Shown here one piece after another: positions 63,203 to 64,000 of a stretch of 64,000 bases of DNA (position 1 is the first letter of the stretch; every line of letters starts with the position of its first letter). Source of the DNA: Nitrospirales bacterium (lineage in GTDB: Bacteria > Nitrospirota > Nitrospiria > Nitrospirales > UBA8639); assembly GCA_031315915.1 (NCBI GenBank), contig JALDRK010000001.1, positions 62,001 to 126,000 of the forward strand, in the 5' to 3' direction. The notes under the pieces were generated by a model. It made no database searches. It was given only the letters and a program-made list of their open reading frames with translations, and was not told the DNA's origin. Made by a program: the position numbers and the translations under genes.

Positions 63203-64000
63203 TTATGGAGATGTCCGCGAAACGTCAACAGGCTCTCCATTGAATATCACCCTGACGTCGCCTTTCAGGGAGGTTGGCAGGACAAAGCCGCCGGGTGGCC
63301 TTATTGATCCTATCAAATTAATGAACACCTTCCCGTCTTCTTCCCTGGCCGTATAGGACACCTCGCCATACGGGCTTTTCAGTCCACGCACCCGGATACC
63401 TTCATCCTGCAGCCAGGATCGTGGCAGACCGGCGCCAATGACCAGTGAGCCGGTTTCGGCATTTGTATAGACAAAAAGATCAAGCACCGCCCGAATGAAA
63501 TCCGATCCCACCCAGGTATGGGGTAAATCACCGATGAAGTGCGGATCCCGCTCATCTCGGCTGATCACCTCGCTCCACTGGTTCCATGCTATCGGGCGGC
63601 GGTCCTTCATGTAAAAATCCAACTGAGCATGAGCACGCTCCAACTCTCCCAGGCGCACGAGCGCGCTTACCTGACGGAATTCATAAGGAGTATAAACCTT
63701 CCATGCCTTATGACCATCGCGCCGCATCACAAATTCGGACCAGGCTTTTTCGAACGTGGCCATCAGCAATTCCCTGGGCAAAGCTCTTGCCGCACCTGTG
63801 GGCGAAAGCGCAATTGTGGTGGATGTCGGATCGAAATCCTTCCGGTCGGCTGCTCCCGGAACATGTCCGAGTTCTTTGCCCAGCAGACGAACAGATGCCC
63901 CAATGTCTCCGGCAAATTCGGTCGCATTCGCTCTGATTTCGGCTGCGCGATGCGTGCGCCCCAATTCATCGGCAACAAACCCGGCATCCCTCAGGCCTTT
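63203..64000 (-). CDS. (alpha/alpha)6-type glycoside hydrolase, C-terminal part (cut by window edge)
   Basis: The frame is open to the end of the window, so only the last 265 or so residues are seen. It is a paralog of the C-terminal half of the 1039-residue enzyme: AWNQWSEVISRDERDPHFIG followed by DLPHTWVGSDFIRAVLDLF (there: NQFAEVVHSDSRKGAYIGDMPHTWVGSDYV), then a strand-rich cap ending PVDVSRTSP. An internal ATG at about 63964 is not the start. It lies 58 bases upstream of the GH1 gene on the same strand and probably belongs to the same operon. Confidence 0.8.
   Translation of the reverse strand, partial: KGLRDAGFVADELGRTHRAAEIRANATEFAGDIGASVRLLGKELGHVPGAADRKDFDPTSTTIALSPTGAARALPRELLMATFEKAWSEFVMRRDGHKAWKVYTPYEFRQVSALVRLGELERAHAQLDFYMKDRRPIAWNQWSEVISRDERDPHFIGDLPHTWVGSDFIRAVLDLFVYTNAETGSLVIGAGLPRSWLQDEGIRVRGLKSPYGEVSYTAREEDGKVFINLIGSIRPPGGFVLPTSLKGDVRVIFNGEPVDVSRTSP

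Overview
The window is a bacterial chromosome segment. Housekeeping genes (rph, a rdgB-type pyrophosphatase, serS, tRNA-Pro, tRNA-Ser, an MscS channel) lie on the left. A carbohydrate-use operon lies on the right. A long accessory region separates them. I cannot name the organism from sequence alone. The housekeeping proteins look like a Gram-negative bacterium such as a member of Nitrospirota, but that is only an impression. Base composition is patchy: about 22.0-28.0, 28.7-38.8 and 40.4-53.2 kb are visibly richer in G+C than everything around them.

0.6-6.2 kb: tRNA-Pro, rdgB, rph, a 44-residue membrane peptide, serS, tRNA-Ser, a Gdx/SugE-type SMR exporter behind a probable guanidine-II riboswitch, gene debris, and MscS. 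At 6.4-6.8 kb there is a tRNA 3' fragment followed by a row of six hairpins.

6.8-19.9 kb: a gene cluster that I read as a peptide (RiPP-like) pathway for hydroxylated and glycosylated peptides. Two tiny tandem genes (16212-16493) encode nearly identical lysine-rich leaders with a lasso-type Y-x-x-P motif, followed by different short Pro/Thr/Ser-rich tails. Downstream on the same strand are a PqqD-like leader-binding protein, an HprK-like kinase, a PqqD-glycosyltransferase fusion, a 2OG-Fe(II) oxygenase, a fucosyltransferase-like/prolyl-hydroxylase-like fusion, a methyltransferase, a DxD sugar transferase and a GDP-mannose-epimerase-like protein. Divergent on the other strand are two relatives of plant hydroxyproline O-arabinosyltransferases and a GT60-type (hydroxyproline GlcNAc-transferase family) protein. 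Together they suggest proline hydroxylation followed by sugar addition on short peptides.

20.1-53.2 kb: a G+C-rich locus flanked and interrupted by decayed insertion sequences. It encodes at least eleven related large proteins without signal peptides. Each has a shared N-terminal domain (a Y-x-L-P...P-R signature) and usually about four or five C-terminal beta-rich modules of about 90-100 residues. It also carries a frameshifted subtilisin-like protease, an OmpA-like domain and a beta/gamma-crystallin domain inside two of the large proteins, one unrecognised gene, and a small secreted-protein gene with an in-frame stop. I do not recognise this system.

54.6-64.0 kb: a second tRNA 3' fragment similar to the one at 6.45 kb (a possible boundary of a 48-kb island), a secreted repeat protein, and a tight operon with two (alpha/alpha)6-type glycosidases (one cut by the window edge), a GH1 beta-glucosidase and the ATPase of a sugar ABC transporter.
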